DNA of 27,611 nucleotides from a virus (IMGVR_UViG_3300023296_000292:1-27611), one strand, 5' to 3'; shown: positions 1 through 6,065, numbered from the stretch's first letter. Notes: generated by a model not told the origin, from the sequence alone. Translations and numbers: made by a program.

Positions 1-63
1 GTTTTGAACCCCGTAAAATTCTTCAGTCGGCCTTACGGTGCCGCAGTCTTTGCATTCTTTCAT
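1..63 (-). CDS. Zinc-ribbon / HNH or endonuclease VII-like protein, N-terminal fragment
   Basis: A minus-strand reading frame starts with ATG (complement of 61-63) and runs off the left edge without a stop, giving 21 residues. It begins MKECKDCG and continues with a PTEEFY segment. A Cys-x-x-Cys pair at residues 4 and 7 followed by a Pro-x-x-x-Phe-Tyr element is the usual N-terminus of small phage HNH or recombination endonuclease VII-type nucleases, which bind zinc through such pairs. The catalytic part lies outside the window, so the nuclease call is inference. It lies downstream of SSB in the leftward recombination operon, a sensible place for a structure-specific nuclease. No clear Shine-Dalgarno sequence precedes the ATG, and the start lies inside a perfect inverted repeat. 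It could also be a non-nuclease zinc-ribbon protein. Confidence 0.5.
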   Translation of the reverse strand, partial: MKECKDCGTVRPTEEFYGVQN

Positions 64-91
64 TCTATGAATGTTGCACAAACTGCGGCAC
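38..91 (-). repeat. Perfect 10-bp inverted repeat around the start codon of the leftmost gene
   Basis: GTGCCGCAGT at 38-47 is the exact reverse complement of ACTGCGGCAC at 82-91. The 34-base interior holds a second, shorter pairing (CATTC near 52-56 with GAATG near 69-73). In the leftward mRNA the start codon (61-63) falls in the loop, and the distal arm lies inside codons 5-8 of the gene. There is no U-tract, so this is more likely a translational control hairpin or a protein-binding site than an intrinsic terminator. It sits in the short gap after the SSB stop codon. Confidence 0.6.
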
Positions 92-103
92 TAGTAAACC
101 TTT

Positions 104-547
104 TTAAAACGGTATATCTGAGTCGGAGTCTAAGTCCGTATTGTTGGCTGGGGGCGTTTCTTCACCGCTTGAGCCACTATCACTGCCCCGATTGTCACTT
201 GGCCCGTCCAGCATCGTTAAAACGCCACTGAAGCGCTGCAAAACAACCTCAGTCGTGTATTTATCGACACCATCGTTGCCAGCCCATTTGCGGGTCTGCA
301 ATGAACCCTCAATATAAACCTTTGAACCTTTCTTGATGTATTTTTCGACGATGTCAGCAAGACGCTCATCAAATACAACAACTCGGTGCCATTCGGTTTT
401 TTCACGTCGCTCACCAGACTGCTTGTCCCGCCATGTTTCAGACGTTGCTATGCTCATGTTTGCGATTTTCTGCCCGCCTTGAGTTGTTCGGATTTCTGGA
501 TCCCGACCAAGATTACCGATTAATATAACTTTATTTACGCTGCTCAT
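104..547 (-). CDS. ssb: Single-stranded DNA-binding protein (SSB)
   Basis: A 147-residue protein that coats single-stranded DNA during replication and recombination. The N-terminal 110 residues are a classic OB-fold [18 protein letters not shown] at the start, then the ATSE-W and TEWHRVVVF elements, then an EGSLQTRKW stretch. A Ser/Asp/Gly-rich disordered tail follows and ends in DSDIPF, the acidic tip that recruits partner proteins in bacterial SSBs. The length is normal for the family. It is the third recombination gene of the leftward operon; its ATG overlaps the stop of the YqaJ nuclease gene in an ATGA. The intact tip suggests it can recruit host or phage partners. Confidence 0.95.
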   Translation of the reverse strand: MSSVNKVILIGNLGRDPEIRTTQGGQKIANMSIATSETWRDKQSGERREKTEWHRVVVFDERLADIVEKYIKKGSKVYIEGSLQTRKWAGNDGVDKYTTEVVLQRFSGVLTMLDGPSDNRGSDSGSSGEETPPANNTDLDSDSDIPF

Positions 548-1158
548 TTCTTTAATCTTTCTTTAAGTTTTAAAACCATTTCGTCAAGTTCTCCAAGGAA
601 TTTAACAACCTCGGATTCAAGTTCTTCAATGCGCTCGTCGTCACGGTCAACGCGGACACAAAAGAAATCATTGTTCTCTGGTAGTCTAGGGTCGAATGAC
701 ACGAAGTCGCACCATTGACGCCCAGCACAAGCCATCTGCCATTGCATTTGGTTCATATATTTCGACGGTGCTTTTTCTGCGAGCAACGTTGCAATGTGCG
801 TTGCTGTGTTGGGGCATTTAATCTCCAGCATACCCTCATCGCATACCATGCCGTCAGGTGATGCCCCTGACATTTCGATGTTAGGGTGCAGAATGAATCC
901 TTCTTCAATAACAGCGTTGCCTGTTTTAAATTCGTAGGCAGCTCGCGCTTGCGGCTCGGTATCAGTTCCCCATTGCATGGCTGCGTTGGCGTAGAAATCC
1001 GTAGGGGTGCCTGTGAGCCTCTCCACGAGAAGTTGGCTCATGTATGTGGCTCGGCTTGCGCCATACCCTGATTTAGTCTTAGACATAACATCTGAGACTT
1101 TACTAGCACTAACCTTGCCTGTTCGGGCCGCAAACCATTCTGGCGTTCTTTGTTCCAT
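544..1158 (-). CDS. YqaJ-family (lambda exonuclease-like) recombination nuclease
   Basis: A 204-residue protein of the YqaJ viral recombinase family, a PD-(D/E)xK 5'-3' double-strand exonuclease that resects ends for a partner annealing protein. The start [19 protein letters not shown] is the usual opening, with the conserved R-x-G-x-x-x-A-S element. The nuclease core is visible as GASPDG followed by LEIKCP: Asp, then Glu-x-Lys, the metal-binding and catalytic residues. An [10 protein letters not shown] segment corresponds to the conserved Q-x-Q-x-Q-x motif. The C-terminal 35 residues are highly charged and probably helical. The start overlaps the ERF stop by one base (TAATG), so the pair is translationally coupled. 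Exonuclease plus ERF makes a lambda Exo/Beta-like recombination pair. Confidence 0.93.
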   Translation of the reverse strand: MEQRTPEWFAARTGKVSASKVSDVMSKTKSGYGASRATYMSQLLVERLTGTPTDFYANAAMQWGTDTEPQARAAYEFKTGNAVIEEGFILHPNIEMSGASPDGMVCDEGMLEIKCPNTATHIATLLAEKAPSKYMNQMQWQMACAGRQWCDFVSFDPRLPENNDFFCVRVDRDDERIEELESEVVKFLGELDEMVLKLKERLKK

Positions 1159-1760
1159 TATGCGTCTGCCTTGTTTTCAAGAGATGCTTTTGCTGATGCA
1201 AACTTGTCGGACGGCATCTCGTCATAATTCTCTATTTTGTAATACTTTAAAAATACAGAAGATTTGACGCCTTTTTGATTTATTAAGTTCACCAGTTCTT
1301 GTTCTTGTTTCTCCGTGATGTTTCGATGAATAACTGGCGTCCCTTCTGATGCCTCTGGGTCGTCGCCTGTTTCTATCTGGAACAACTTGAACAGCAGATA
1401 TTTATTAGCACCAGTTAACGCCTTGTACAGTCCTTTGTCGCCGACACCGTTCTTGTTTCTGTCATTTCCGCATCCGTAAGCGATAATTTTCTCTGGCCAC
1501 ACCTCGCCATCTTTATGCGCGAGGGTGTAAGCAACTTTAACTAATGTGTTACCATGAGAGTCTATTGGCTGCACTTCTTCTTGCGATGGAATCAACATAA
1601 GCCCCGCTTCAATCATTGCAGGGCGCAGCACCTCTAACAAGTCAGCTTCGCCCGCGTACTTGTAGCCGTGGAACGTGTTTTTCCCTTTCTTTTGAACGTA
1701 TCCGCATTTTTCCATAACACTATGCAGCGATGCTAAAATACTTGATTTTACGTGTGTCAT
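1158..1760 (-). CDS. erf: ERF-family single-strand annealing protein
   Basis: A 200-residue recombinase of the P22 Erf superfamily, which anneals complementary single strands and helps circularise or recombine phage DNA. The family core is recognisable: an N-terminal helix, then GKNTFHGYKYA, an LRPAM element, and the signature GVGDKGLYKALTGANKY followed by TGDDPEA. The C-terminal 55 residues form a separate small helical domain (ITEKQEQEL onward) like those on many ERF proteins. A Shine-Dalgarno sequence (AGGAAA) precedes the ATG on the minus strand. It lies immediately upstream of the YqaJ nuclease in the same operon, the expected partner. Confidence 0.92.
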   Translation of the reverse strand: MTHVKSSILASLHSVMEKCGYVQKKGKNTFHGYKYAGEADLLEVLRPAMIEAGLMLIPSQEEVQPIDSHGNTLVKVAYTLAHKDGEVWPEKIIAYGCGNDRNKNGVGDKGLYKALTGANKYLLFKLFQIETGDDPEASEGTPVIHRNITEKQEQELVNLINQKGVKSSVFLKYYKIENYDEMPSDKFASAKASLENKADA

Positions 1761-1765
1761 TTTTC

Positions 1766-1972
1766 CTAGTTTCCTTTTTCTATTGCTTTACGCACTTTTT
1801 CCAGCGCAACAAATGTTGATGTGCTCGGGCCTTTGCCGCCACAACTGGTGCTTATCTGAGGCGCGCACTTTAATATGGCTTCAGCGTGAATTAAAGCATC
1901 TTGCACGTCGTCTGACGTGGCCCCTCGAAGTTTTGCCGACCGGCGCAGGACGTTTACAATTGCTTTGTTCAT
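1766..1972 (-). CDS. Small hypothetical protein, leftward operon
   Basis: A 68-residue protein that I do not recognise. It has a basic N-terminus (NVLRRSAKLRG), a predicted helical middle (DDVQDALIHAEAILK), a Cys-Gly-Gly-Lys segment, and a charged C-terminal helix (ALEKVRKAIEKGN). No membrane segment or clear motif is visible. Its start overlaps the stop of the upstream gene by one base (TAATG), and its stop lies 6 bases before the ERF start, so it is cotranscribed with the recombination genes. That context suggests, but does not show, an accessory role in recombination or its control. Confidence 0.7.
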   Translation of the reverse strand: MNKAIVNVLRRSAKLRGATSDDVQDALIHAEAILKCAPQISTSCGGKGPSTSTFVALEKVRKAIEKGN

Positions 1973-2196
1973 TAGAATTCATCCGTTAAAAGAGCGTGTT
2001 CAATCGCCTCTTCGTCAGCGTTACTGAGTCGTTGATACATAGACTCAGGTAGTTCCTTGCCCTTCCCTGTTGTCCAAAAAAGTTCCCAATCAACAACATA
2101 GGGGTGAAAAATTCCAACGTCTGGTTCTGGTGGGCAAATCGGACCCCTCGCCAAAACAGTAAGCCCACCTAGAATCTCTACTTGTGCTTGTGCCAT
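1972..2196 (-). CDS. Small hypothetical protein, leftward operon
   Basis: A 74-residue acidic protein of unknown function. It begins MAQAQVEILGGLTVLARG, continues with an aromatic, Pro-rich middle (PPEPDVGIFHPYVVDWELFW), and ends in an acidic helical segment. I see no membrane segment or known motif. It overlaps the preceding leftward gene by 19 bases and the following one by a single base, so it is translated as part of the same operon. A second, shifted minus-strand frame over almost the same bases is treated as its shadow because only this frame makes the coupled junctions. Confidence 0.65.
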   Translation of the reverse strand: MAQAQVEILGGLTVLARGPICPPEPDVGIFHPYVVDWELFWTTGKGKELPESMYQRLSNADEEAIEHALLTDEF

Positions 2197-2372
2197 TTAA
2201 TTAATCCCTTTGTTTGTTTGATGTGCGGCGCACCGTGGCGGTACTCAAATATCTCAGGCCAGTTGTGCATTATGTAATCAAGCGCGTCCGCCATAATGAT
2301 AGCTTCACTTTCTAACCTGTCAATATGGTCTTGGGTGGATTTTCGTAAGCTATCTTGAATCGGTTTGTCCAT
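2178..2372 (-). CDS. Small hypothetical protein, first gene of the leftward operon
   Basis: A 64-residue protein with a helical, charged N-terminal half (DKPIQDSLRKSTQDHIDRLE) and a His-rich basic C-terminus ending IKWHKHK. No recognised family. It is the promoter-proximal gene of the leftward operon. A strong Shine-Dalgarno sequence (GGAGG) lies 5 bases before its ATG, and the divergent control region is directly upstream. Promoter-proximal early genes of temperate-like phages are often regulators or host-takeover proteins, but nothing in this sequence identifies either. Confidence 0.72.
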   Translation of the reverse strand: MDKPIQDSLRKSTQDHIDRLESEAIIMADALDYIMHNWPEIFEYRHGAPHIKQTKGLIKWHKHK

Positions 2373-2398
2373 AAAATCCTCCGTTGTTTGATGATTAT

Positions 2399-2426
2399 AT
2401 AATACACCAATTTATCTGACTAACAA
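2399..2426 (-). promoter_or_regulatory. Candidate leftward early promoter
   Basis: On the minus strand TTGTTA (complement of 2421-2426) and TATTAT (complement of 2399-2404) are separated by 16 bases, a plausible sigma-70 -35/-10 pair about 27 bases upstream of the first leftward gene. The surrounding DNA is very A+T-rich. The placement is right for driving the recombination operon; the motif match alone is moderate. Confidence 0.5.
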
Positions 2427-2433
2427 GTATTAT

Positions 2434-2460
2434 TTTGCATTGCGCTGCAAATATATTTGC
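2434..2460. promoter_or_regulatory. Operator-like overlapping palindromes
   Basis: Two inverted repeats share a half-site: TTTGCA (2434-2439) with TGCAAA (2446-2451), and a perfect 14-bp palindrome GCAAATATATTTGC (2447-2460). Together they give three T-T-T-G-C-type half-sites in 27 bp, between the leftward operon and the Cro-like gene. This is the arrangement expected of operators for a small helix-turn-helix repressor. The gene at 2490-2681 is the obvious candidate to bind here. Confidence 0.6.
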
Positions 2461-2489
2461 GGTACAAAGAAAACTGAAAAGGAGAATTC

Positions 2490-2681
2490 ATGCATTTACA
2501 TAAACAGTTATTAGAATCAATCGGCGGGACTCGCGAGATTGCAACAGCCTTGAATGTCTCAGACGATAAAGTCTCGAAATGGAAAAAGACAGGGATTGCA
2601 ATGAAGTACGCAGAGCCGCTTATTATGTTCGCTAGGAAAAAGGGTGTAGAGCCAAAACTCTGCGATTTCTTCAATGTTTAA
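2490..2681 (+). CDS. Cro-like helix-turn-helix regulator
   Basis: A 63-residue protein with the layout of a Cro-type repressor. Residues 12-34 (GGTREIATALNVSDDKVSKWKKTG) form a helix-turn-helix of the type in which a regulator decides when a target is off or on, with Ser/Asp/Lys positioned as the recognition helix. The rest is short and helical, with no room for a CI-like cleavage domain. A strong Shine-Dalgarno sequence (AAGGAG) stands 6 bases before the ATG. As first gene of the rightward operon, directly beside the palindromes at 2434-2460, it most likely controls both divergent promoters. No CI-like partner is in the window, so it cannot be said whether the phage is temperate. Confidence 0.8.
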   Translation: MHLHKQLLESIGGTREIATALNVSDDKVSKWKKTGIAMKYAEPLIMFARKKGVEPKLCDFFNV

Positions 2682-2988
2682 GCGCGGCAAATACAACGCG
2701 GTCAAAACGGTTGTTGACGGCATTACCTTTGACTCAAAGAAAGAGGCTGCCAGGTATGCAGAGCTAAAGCTTCTCGAACGTGCGGGCGAGATTACCTGCC
2801 TCACCTTACAGCCCCGCTTCGACATTATAATCAAAGGTAAATTTTGTTGTTTTTACAAAGCAGACTTTAAATACTTTACAGCCGAAACATGCGTGATTGA
2901 AGATGTGAAAGGCATGAAAACGCCTATGTACAGGCTCAAGAAAAAGCTTGTTGAGGCTCAATACGGAATCAAAATAACGGAGACATGA
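2674..2988 (+). CDS. DUF1064 family nuclease-like protein
   Basis: A 104-residue protein matching DUF1064, a phage family regarded as PD-(D/E)xK nuclease-like and sometimes annotated as an endodeoxyribonuclease. Family landmarks are KYNA-K-TVVDGITFDSKKEA-RYAEL near residues 6-32, LQPRFD near 44-49, then an ADFKYF element with its Asp, and EDVKG near 83-87, which supplies the Glu-x-Lys-type catalytic positions. The ATG overlaps the Cro-like gene by 8 bases and the end overlaps the next gene by 4. A Holliday-junction or branched-DNA role would fit an early replication/recombination gene but is inference. Confidence 0.85.
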   Translation: MFKRGKYNAVKTVVDGITFDSKKEAARYAELKLLERAGEITCLTLQPRFDIIIKGKFCCFYKADFKYFTAETCVIEDVKGMKTPMYRLKKKLVEAQYGIKITET

Positions 2989-3197
2989 AAATGAACAGAG
3001 AAACACTAAACCCACGCCAGTTGTTTAAGGCAATAAGTAAAGCGCACATGGAAGAAACGTCGAAGAAACTCGCTATTCTAGCCCATGCAGAAGCATCAAA
3101 GGCATACGAGAAAGCGCCGGACGGGTATAAGTCGGGCCACGCAAAGGCGCTACAAAACGCCATGACCGACATGCTCAAGATGGAGAATGAAACATGA
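2985..3197 (+). CDS. Small hypothetical protein
   Basis: A 70-residue, Lys/Ala-rich, almost entirely helical protein (for example FKAISKAHMEETSKKLAILA). Not recognised; no Cys, no membrane segment. It is joined by ATGA overlaps to both neighbours, the DUF1064 gene and the methyltransferase-like gene, so it is a genuine operon member. A second ATG two codons in is an alternative start. Confidence 0.65.
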   Translation: MKMNRETLNPRQLFKAISKAHMEETSKKLAILAHAEASKAYEKAPDGYKSGHAKALQNAMTDMLKMENET

Positions 3198-3793
3198 AAG
3201 TTTTAATCGCTTGCGAATATAGTGGGGTTGTCCGTGATGCATTCTTAGCGCGGGGTCATGACGCTCTCAGTTGCGACTTACTCCCAACAGATGTGCCGGG
3301 GCCACACTTTAAGGGTGATATCTATGATATGTTGACTGAAAGTTGGGACTTAATAATAGCACATCCACCATGCACAGCGTTGACCGTGGCCGGTAATAAG
3401 CATTATGGCGAAGGTCAGCCGCGATATAGTGAAAGGGTTAAAGCGGCAGACTGGGTTTATAATTTATGGTTTACCTGCACGTCTATTTCACCGAAAGTCT
3501 GTTTCGAGAACCCGGTAGGGGTTCTAACTCGCATGACAGATATGCCTAAAGCTAATTATGTTCAACCTTACGAGTTTGGGCATTTAGAGCAGAAAAAAAC
3601 AGGCCTTTTCTTATATAATTTACCACCATTAACCCCTACAAATAACGTTTATACAGAAATGATGCTGCTACCTAAGAGCGTGCGAGAGCGAATGTTCTAT
3701 CTAGCACCTTCGCCCGACCGATGGAAAATCCGATCAACGACCTATCAAGGTATTGCTAACGCAATGGCAGACCAGTGGGGGTATCATGAATAA
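3194..3793 (+). CDS. Small C5-cytosine methyltransferase-like protein
   Basis: A 199-residue protein resembling the catalytic half of cytosine-C5 DNA methyltransferases. It opens with an AdoMet-type strand and turn (KVLIACEYSGVVRDAF), then an acidic second strand (LSCDLLP), then AHPPC at residues 56-60 with the Pro-Cys of catalytic motif IV, and FENP at 104-107 in the place of the family Glu-Asn-Val motif VI. The usual target-recognition domain is missing, as the protein is about half normal length. Proteins like this are common in phages. They may methylate with relaxed specificity, modify a nucleotide, or need a partner. It is coupled by ATGA to the gene before and overlaps the DnaA-like gene after. 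DNA protection against host restriction is a reasonable guess. Confidence 0.7.
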   Translation: MKVLIACEYSGVVRDAFLARGHDALSCDLLPTDVPGPHFKGDIYDMLTESWDLIIAHPPCTALTVAGNKHYGEGQPRYSERVKAADWVYNLWFTCTSISPKVCFENPVGVLTRMTDMPKANYVQPYEFGHLEQKKTGLFLYNLPPLTPTNNVYTEMMLLPKSVRERMFYLAPSPDRWKIRSTTYQGIANAMADQWGYHE

Positions 3794-4127
3794 GCGAAAA
3801 CAGAGAAAATTATACGCAGAAATCAATTTTATCATAAACTACATATCAGAAGAGTGCGAGATAGGGGTCCGGGACATTCAATCAGACACCAGGGCGAAGC
3901 ATATAGCACAAGTACGCCATGTCATCGTCTGGGCCTCACGCCTGCTCACGTCGGCAACGTGGAGCAACATTTCTAAGGCGCTAAGCCGAACGGACCACTC
4001 AACAGCTATTAACAGCTATAGGCGCGCGCTTATGCTGCGTCATCAATCAACGCATCATAGATTATGCATGGATAGGTTTATTTCCCATTTGAGAGAAGAG
4101 TTGCGAAAGCGCCCTTTAGATGTATAA
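3786..4127 (+). CDS. Free-standing DnaA domain-IV-like DNA-binding protein
   Basis: A 113-residue protein whose residues about 25-80 match the C-terminal DNA-binding domain of the bacterial initiator DnaA: a first helix with the HIAQVRHVIVWASRLL pattern, then WSNISKALSRTDHSTAINSYRRA, the counterpart of the DnaA signature around (R)DHSTV. There is no AAA+ ATPase domain. The start at 3786 overlaps the methyltransferase-like stop and is preferred over an in-frame ATG 11 codons earlier that would overlap more. The C-terminal 25 residues are basic. It sits just before the initiator gene, so it may bind DnaA boxes at the phage origin or compete with host DnaA. Confidence 0.75.
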   Translation: MNKRKQRKLYAEINFIINYISEECEIGVRDIQSDTRAKHIAQVRHVIVWASRLLTSATWSNISKALSRTDHSTAINSYRRALMLRHQSTHHRLCMDRFISHLREELRKRPLDV

Positions 4128-4146
4128 TTACTTCGCGGTGAAAAAA

Positions 4147-4204
4147 AGCACAGCTTGATCTCTGTGCTGGTTTCGCTCTCCGGCCCGCCGCCTTTTTTGG
4201 AGAG
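4147..4204 (+). promoter_or_regulatory. Two consecutive inverted repeats in the leader of the initiator gene
   Basis: In the 95-base gap before the initiator gene, AGCACAG (4147-4153) pairs perfectly with CTGTGCT (4162-4168) around an 8-base loop. Immediately after, CTCTCC (4176-4181) pairs with GGAGAG (4199-4204) around a G+C-rich 17-base loop that includes a run of six T (4193-4198). The second arm ends 18 bases before the ATG and lies just before the AGGAGA ribosome site. The pair could form an attenuator or a translational control element. Neither is a textbook terminator. Confidence 0.4.
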
Positions 4205-4222
4205 TAACGATAGGAGAGATAA

Positions 4223-4975
4223 ATGGCCGGGTGGCTAAAACTTCACAGAACCATAGAAGATTGGGAATGGTATACTGACGCAAACGTTATGCGCCTATTC
4301 CTGCATCTTTTGGTTAAAGCTAATTACAAACCATCAAGATTCAAGGGTCAAGAAGTGCCTGCCGGGTCTGTTGTCGCAGGGCGAACGGCGTTGTCTGCAC
4401 AGCTTGGTATGTCAGAACAGCAAGTGCGTACTGCTTTGGACAAGCTTTTATCAACCAACGAAATAACCATCAACTCAACTAATAAATTCTCAATAATATC
4501 AATACTTTGCTGGGAAAAATACCAAGACGATAACCAACAAGATAACCAACAAGTAACCAACAAACAACCAACAGATAACCAACAAGTAACCACGTCTAAA
4601 GAAGGTAAGAAGGTAAAAAAGGAAGAAGGTAATAATATAACAGTTATTTTTCAGCCCGATAATTTCAATGACTGGTATTCTCAGTATCCTAGAAAGATTG
4701 GAAAGAAGGCTGCAGAGAAGGCGTTCGCTAAGGCAATCAAAGATGGTGTAACTATCGACCAATTAAATCAGGGCGTCGAAGCCTATAATCAGGAAATAAG
4801 CGATGCAGGAACTTCCACAAAATTTATTAAGCACCCATCGACATGGCTCAACCAAGGATGTTACGACGACGACCACGGGCAGATCATCCATGACAAACCC
4901 GGCAGAGACGACAAAAAGCCTCGAAGCATTTTTGAAATTGGGGATGAAGTTGCAACCCGAATGGGCTGGGAGTGA
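4223..4975 (+). CDS. Phage replication initiator-like protein (lambda O-type role)
   Basis: A 250-residue protein with the modular plan of phage replisome organisers. Residues 1-90 are a winged-helix domain starting GWLKLHRTIEDWEWY, with the recognition region TALSAQLGMSEQQVRTALDKL at about 55-75. Residues 103-124 are a Gln/Asn-rich repeat linker made of D-N-Q-Q units. A second domain at about 145-225 has WYSQYPRKIGKKAAEKAFAK and an LNQG-C terminus like the C-terminal domain of phage O-type and other replication proteins, which binds helicase-loading factors. The ribosome site AGGAGA is strong. Downstream is a candidate helicase loader and upstream a DnaA-like protein. The DNA encoding the linker looks like origin iterons. 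Exact family is uncertain; the replication role is well supported by domains and context. Confidence 0.75.
   Translation: MAGWLKLHRTIEDWEWYTDANVMRLFLHLLVKANYKPSRFKGQEVPAGSVVAGRTALSAQLGMSEQQVRTALDKLLSTNEITINSTNKFSIISILCWEKYQDDNQQDNQQVTNKQPTDNQQVTTSKEGKKVKKEEGNNITVIFQPDNFNDWYSQYPRKIGKKAAEKAFAKAIKDGVTIDQLNQGVEAYNQEISDAGTSTKFIKHPSTWLNQGCYDDDHGQIIHDKPGRDDKKPRSIFEIGDEVATRMGWE
4529..4594 (+). repeat. Iteron-like tandem repeats inside the initiator gene (candidate origin)
   Basis: GATAACCAACAA occurs exactly three times (4529-4540, 4541-4552, 4574-4585). One GTAACCAACAA (4553-4563), one degenerate copy (4564-4573) and one truncated copy (4586-4594) complete six head-to-tail units. A purine-rich then A+T-rich stretch follows (about 4595-4655). 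Direct repeats plus an adjacent easily melted region, within the initiator gene, is the arrangement of the lambda origin inside gene O. The competing explanation is a plain Gln/Asn-rich linker. Confidence 0.55.
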
Positions 4976-5324
4976 CACTCACGATGTCATAGGGTTCGAA
5001 GTCTCCAGCGTTGACATCACGCACTATTCGAATGCGATGGACTCTTGTAGACCTATGCCTCAAAGAGAAATAGCGCGGCTGGTGCAGAAAATGATTTTAA
5101 CGATGCCGATGAAAAATATGGATGATTTCGACAAAGCTGCTATCATAGCAATATACGTTGAGGATTTGGAAGAATACCCGGCGGACGTTGTTGAGTACGT
5201 TCTTAAAACAATACGCAGGTCAAATAAGTTTTTCCCAACATGGGCTGAGCTTTACGAAAATTTAGAATTATGGGGCAGACGCCGTTTGCTTCTCAAAGAC
5301 GCAATAGAAAGGGCAATAAAATAA
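4944..5324 (+). CDS. Possible helicase loader-like replication protein
   Basis: A 126-residue protein. The start at 4944 is chosen because GGGG lies just upstream and the overlap with the initiator gene is then short (32 bases); a longer frame upstream would be buried in the initiator gene. The body is helical (REIARLVQKMILTM, then DKAAIIAIYVEDL), followed by YPADVVEYVLKTIRRSNKFFPTWAEL. The Tyr-Pro-x-Asp-Val followed by Lys-Phe-Phe-Pro-Thr-x-x-Glu-Leu pattern is typical of small phage replication proteins such as G40P-loader-like proteins found directly behind initiator genes. The name is inferred from that pattern and position; no enzymatic motif is present. Confidence 0.5.
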   Translation: MKLQPEWAGSDTHDVIGFEVSSVDITHYSNAMDSCRPMPQREIARLVQKMILTMPMKNMDDFDKAAIIAIYVEDLEEYPADVVEYVLKTIRRSNKFFPTWAELYENLELWGRRRLLLKDAIERAIK

Positions 5325-5611
5325 TGGAACCAATTAAACTTACAGCTACTTTGCGGGTCAACGACTACGATGCGCAACAATATACCATTGAGAGATTAAC
5401 CGTCGCAAAAACAGGAAAAAATGCAGGGCAATCGACGTGGAAGCCTATTGCTTATTGCGGGGCGGTAAAAACGCTTGCACAAAATGCTCGTGAGGCGGTT
5501 GGCAATGAGTTCGCACGATTAGCTAAAGAAAAGGCCGAAGAATCTTTTGACGCGCAGGGTCTTAGCGAATTATTGTCTAACCTTCCAACAAAGCCGAGGG
5601 CAATAAAATGA
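5324..5611 (+). CDS. Hypothetical protein
   Basis: A 95-residue protein of unknown function. The N-terminal half looks like a small beta-rich domain (KLTATLRVNDYDAQQYTIERL), the C-terminal half is helical. The start overlaps the upstream stop by one base and has AAGGG upstream; an in-frame ATG 18 codons earlier would overlap more and is not preferred. Residues 61-71 (NEFARLAKEKA) are also found, with nearly the same DNA, in the gene at 6062-6283. Confidence 0.7.
   Translation: MEPIKLTATLRVNDYDAQQYTIERLTVAKTGKNAGQSTWKPIAYCGAVKTLAQNAREAVGNEFARLAKEKAEESFDAQGLSELLSNLPTKPRAIK
5504..5537 (+). repeat. 34-bp direct repeat, copy 1
   Basis: This segment matches 6191-6224 at 32 of 34 bases by hand alignment, from AATGAG to GGCCG, with the similarity ending sharply on both sides. 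It encodes NEFARLAKEKA in the same frame as the second copy. It lies inside the gene at 5324-5611. Confidence 0.8.
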
Positions 5612-5775
5612 CATACATGTACGGCAAGGAAGCGTATGACGCGATTGAGCGCCATGTTTATAATTCACGACTCATGCCTAACCAGTCTATCCCAATTGTC
5701 CAACATGGGGGTGCGGCATTATCTGCAATGATTGGATATTCTAATTGTGTACTAATAAAATCATTATGGAGGTAA
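5608..5775 (+). CDS. Small hypothetical protein
   Basis: A 55-residue reading frame supported by its junctions: its ATG overlaps the upstream stop in an ATGA, a GAGGG ribosome site lies 7 bases before the start, and its stop is 2 bases before the next gene. It begins MTYMYGKEAYDAIERH and ends KSLWR. No known family; no membrane segment. An internal ATG at codon 4 is an alternative start. Confidence 0.6.
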   Translation: MTYMYGKEAYDAIERHVYNSRLMPNQSIPIVQHGGAALSAMIGYSNCVLIKSLWR

Positions 5776-5777
5776 TA

Positions 5778-6065
5778 ATGACCAAGCGAGATAAGATTAT
5801 AGCTACAATGCGTTATGCGTATAATGCGGAACTACAAACCTCGCCAAGTCAGGGCGCGGGTGATCGAGCATGGGGCTTGGCGCTATTATCCATCGAAGCT
5901 CTTGGATACGCCATCGTCCCGACCGAGCCGACTGAGGGGATGCTAACCAATTCAGGAGCGATTGAAGGTTTTAACGGATTTGCTGAAGAGGGCGATGTAG
6001 ATAGGTGCCATATCGAATGGTGGGAAACCATGATCGAACAAGCACAGAAGGAGATGGAGATATGA
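5778..6065 (+). CDS. Hypothetical protein with a VPTEPTEGM element
   Basis: A 95-residue protein with a strong GGAGG ribosome site 5 bases before the ATG. The first half is helical (KIIATMRYAYNAE), the middle carries IVPTEPTEGML followed by a Gly/Asn-rich segment, and the end is helical and acidic (WWETMIEQAQKEMEI). Many small phage proteins share the Pro-x-(E)PTE-x-Met element before a short helical region; their function is not established. It overlaps the next gene by 4 bases (ATGA). Confidence 0.65.
   Translation: MTKRDKIIATMRYAYNAELQTSPSQGAGDRAWGLALLSIEALGYAIVPTEPTEGMLTNSGAIEGFNGFAEEGDVDRCHIEWWETMIEQAQKEMEI

Noticed and set aside
4-231. Plus-strand 75-residue ORF at the left edge
   Set aside because: It lies opposite SSB and the partial zinc-ribbon gene, has no ribosome site and shows no recognisable protein features.
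886-1267. Plus-strand ORFs opposite YqaJ and ERF
   Set aside because: They are antisense shadows of two well-identified recombination genes.
2420-2674. Minus-strand 84-residue ORF opposite the Cro-like gene
   Set aside because: It would run through the operator region and the Cro-like coding sequence and has no motif; the plus-strand gene has a strong ribosome site.
4529-4594. CRISPR-like repeat array
   Set aside because: Units are 10-12 bases, directly adjacent without spacers, and inside a coding sequence. Iterons or a coding repeat fit better.
4803-4943. Upstream extension of the helicase-loader-like gene
   Set aside because: It would be fully nested in the initiator gene and is low-complexity (TTTTT-type), while the ATG at 4944 has GGGG before it.
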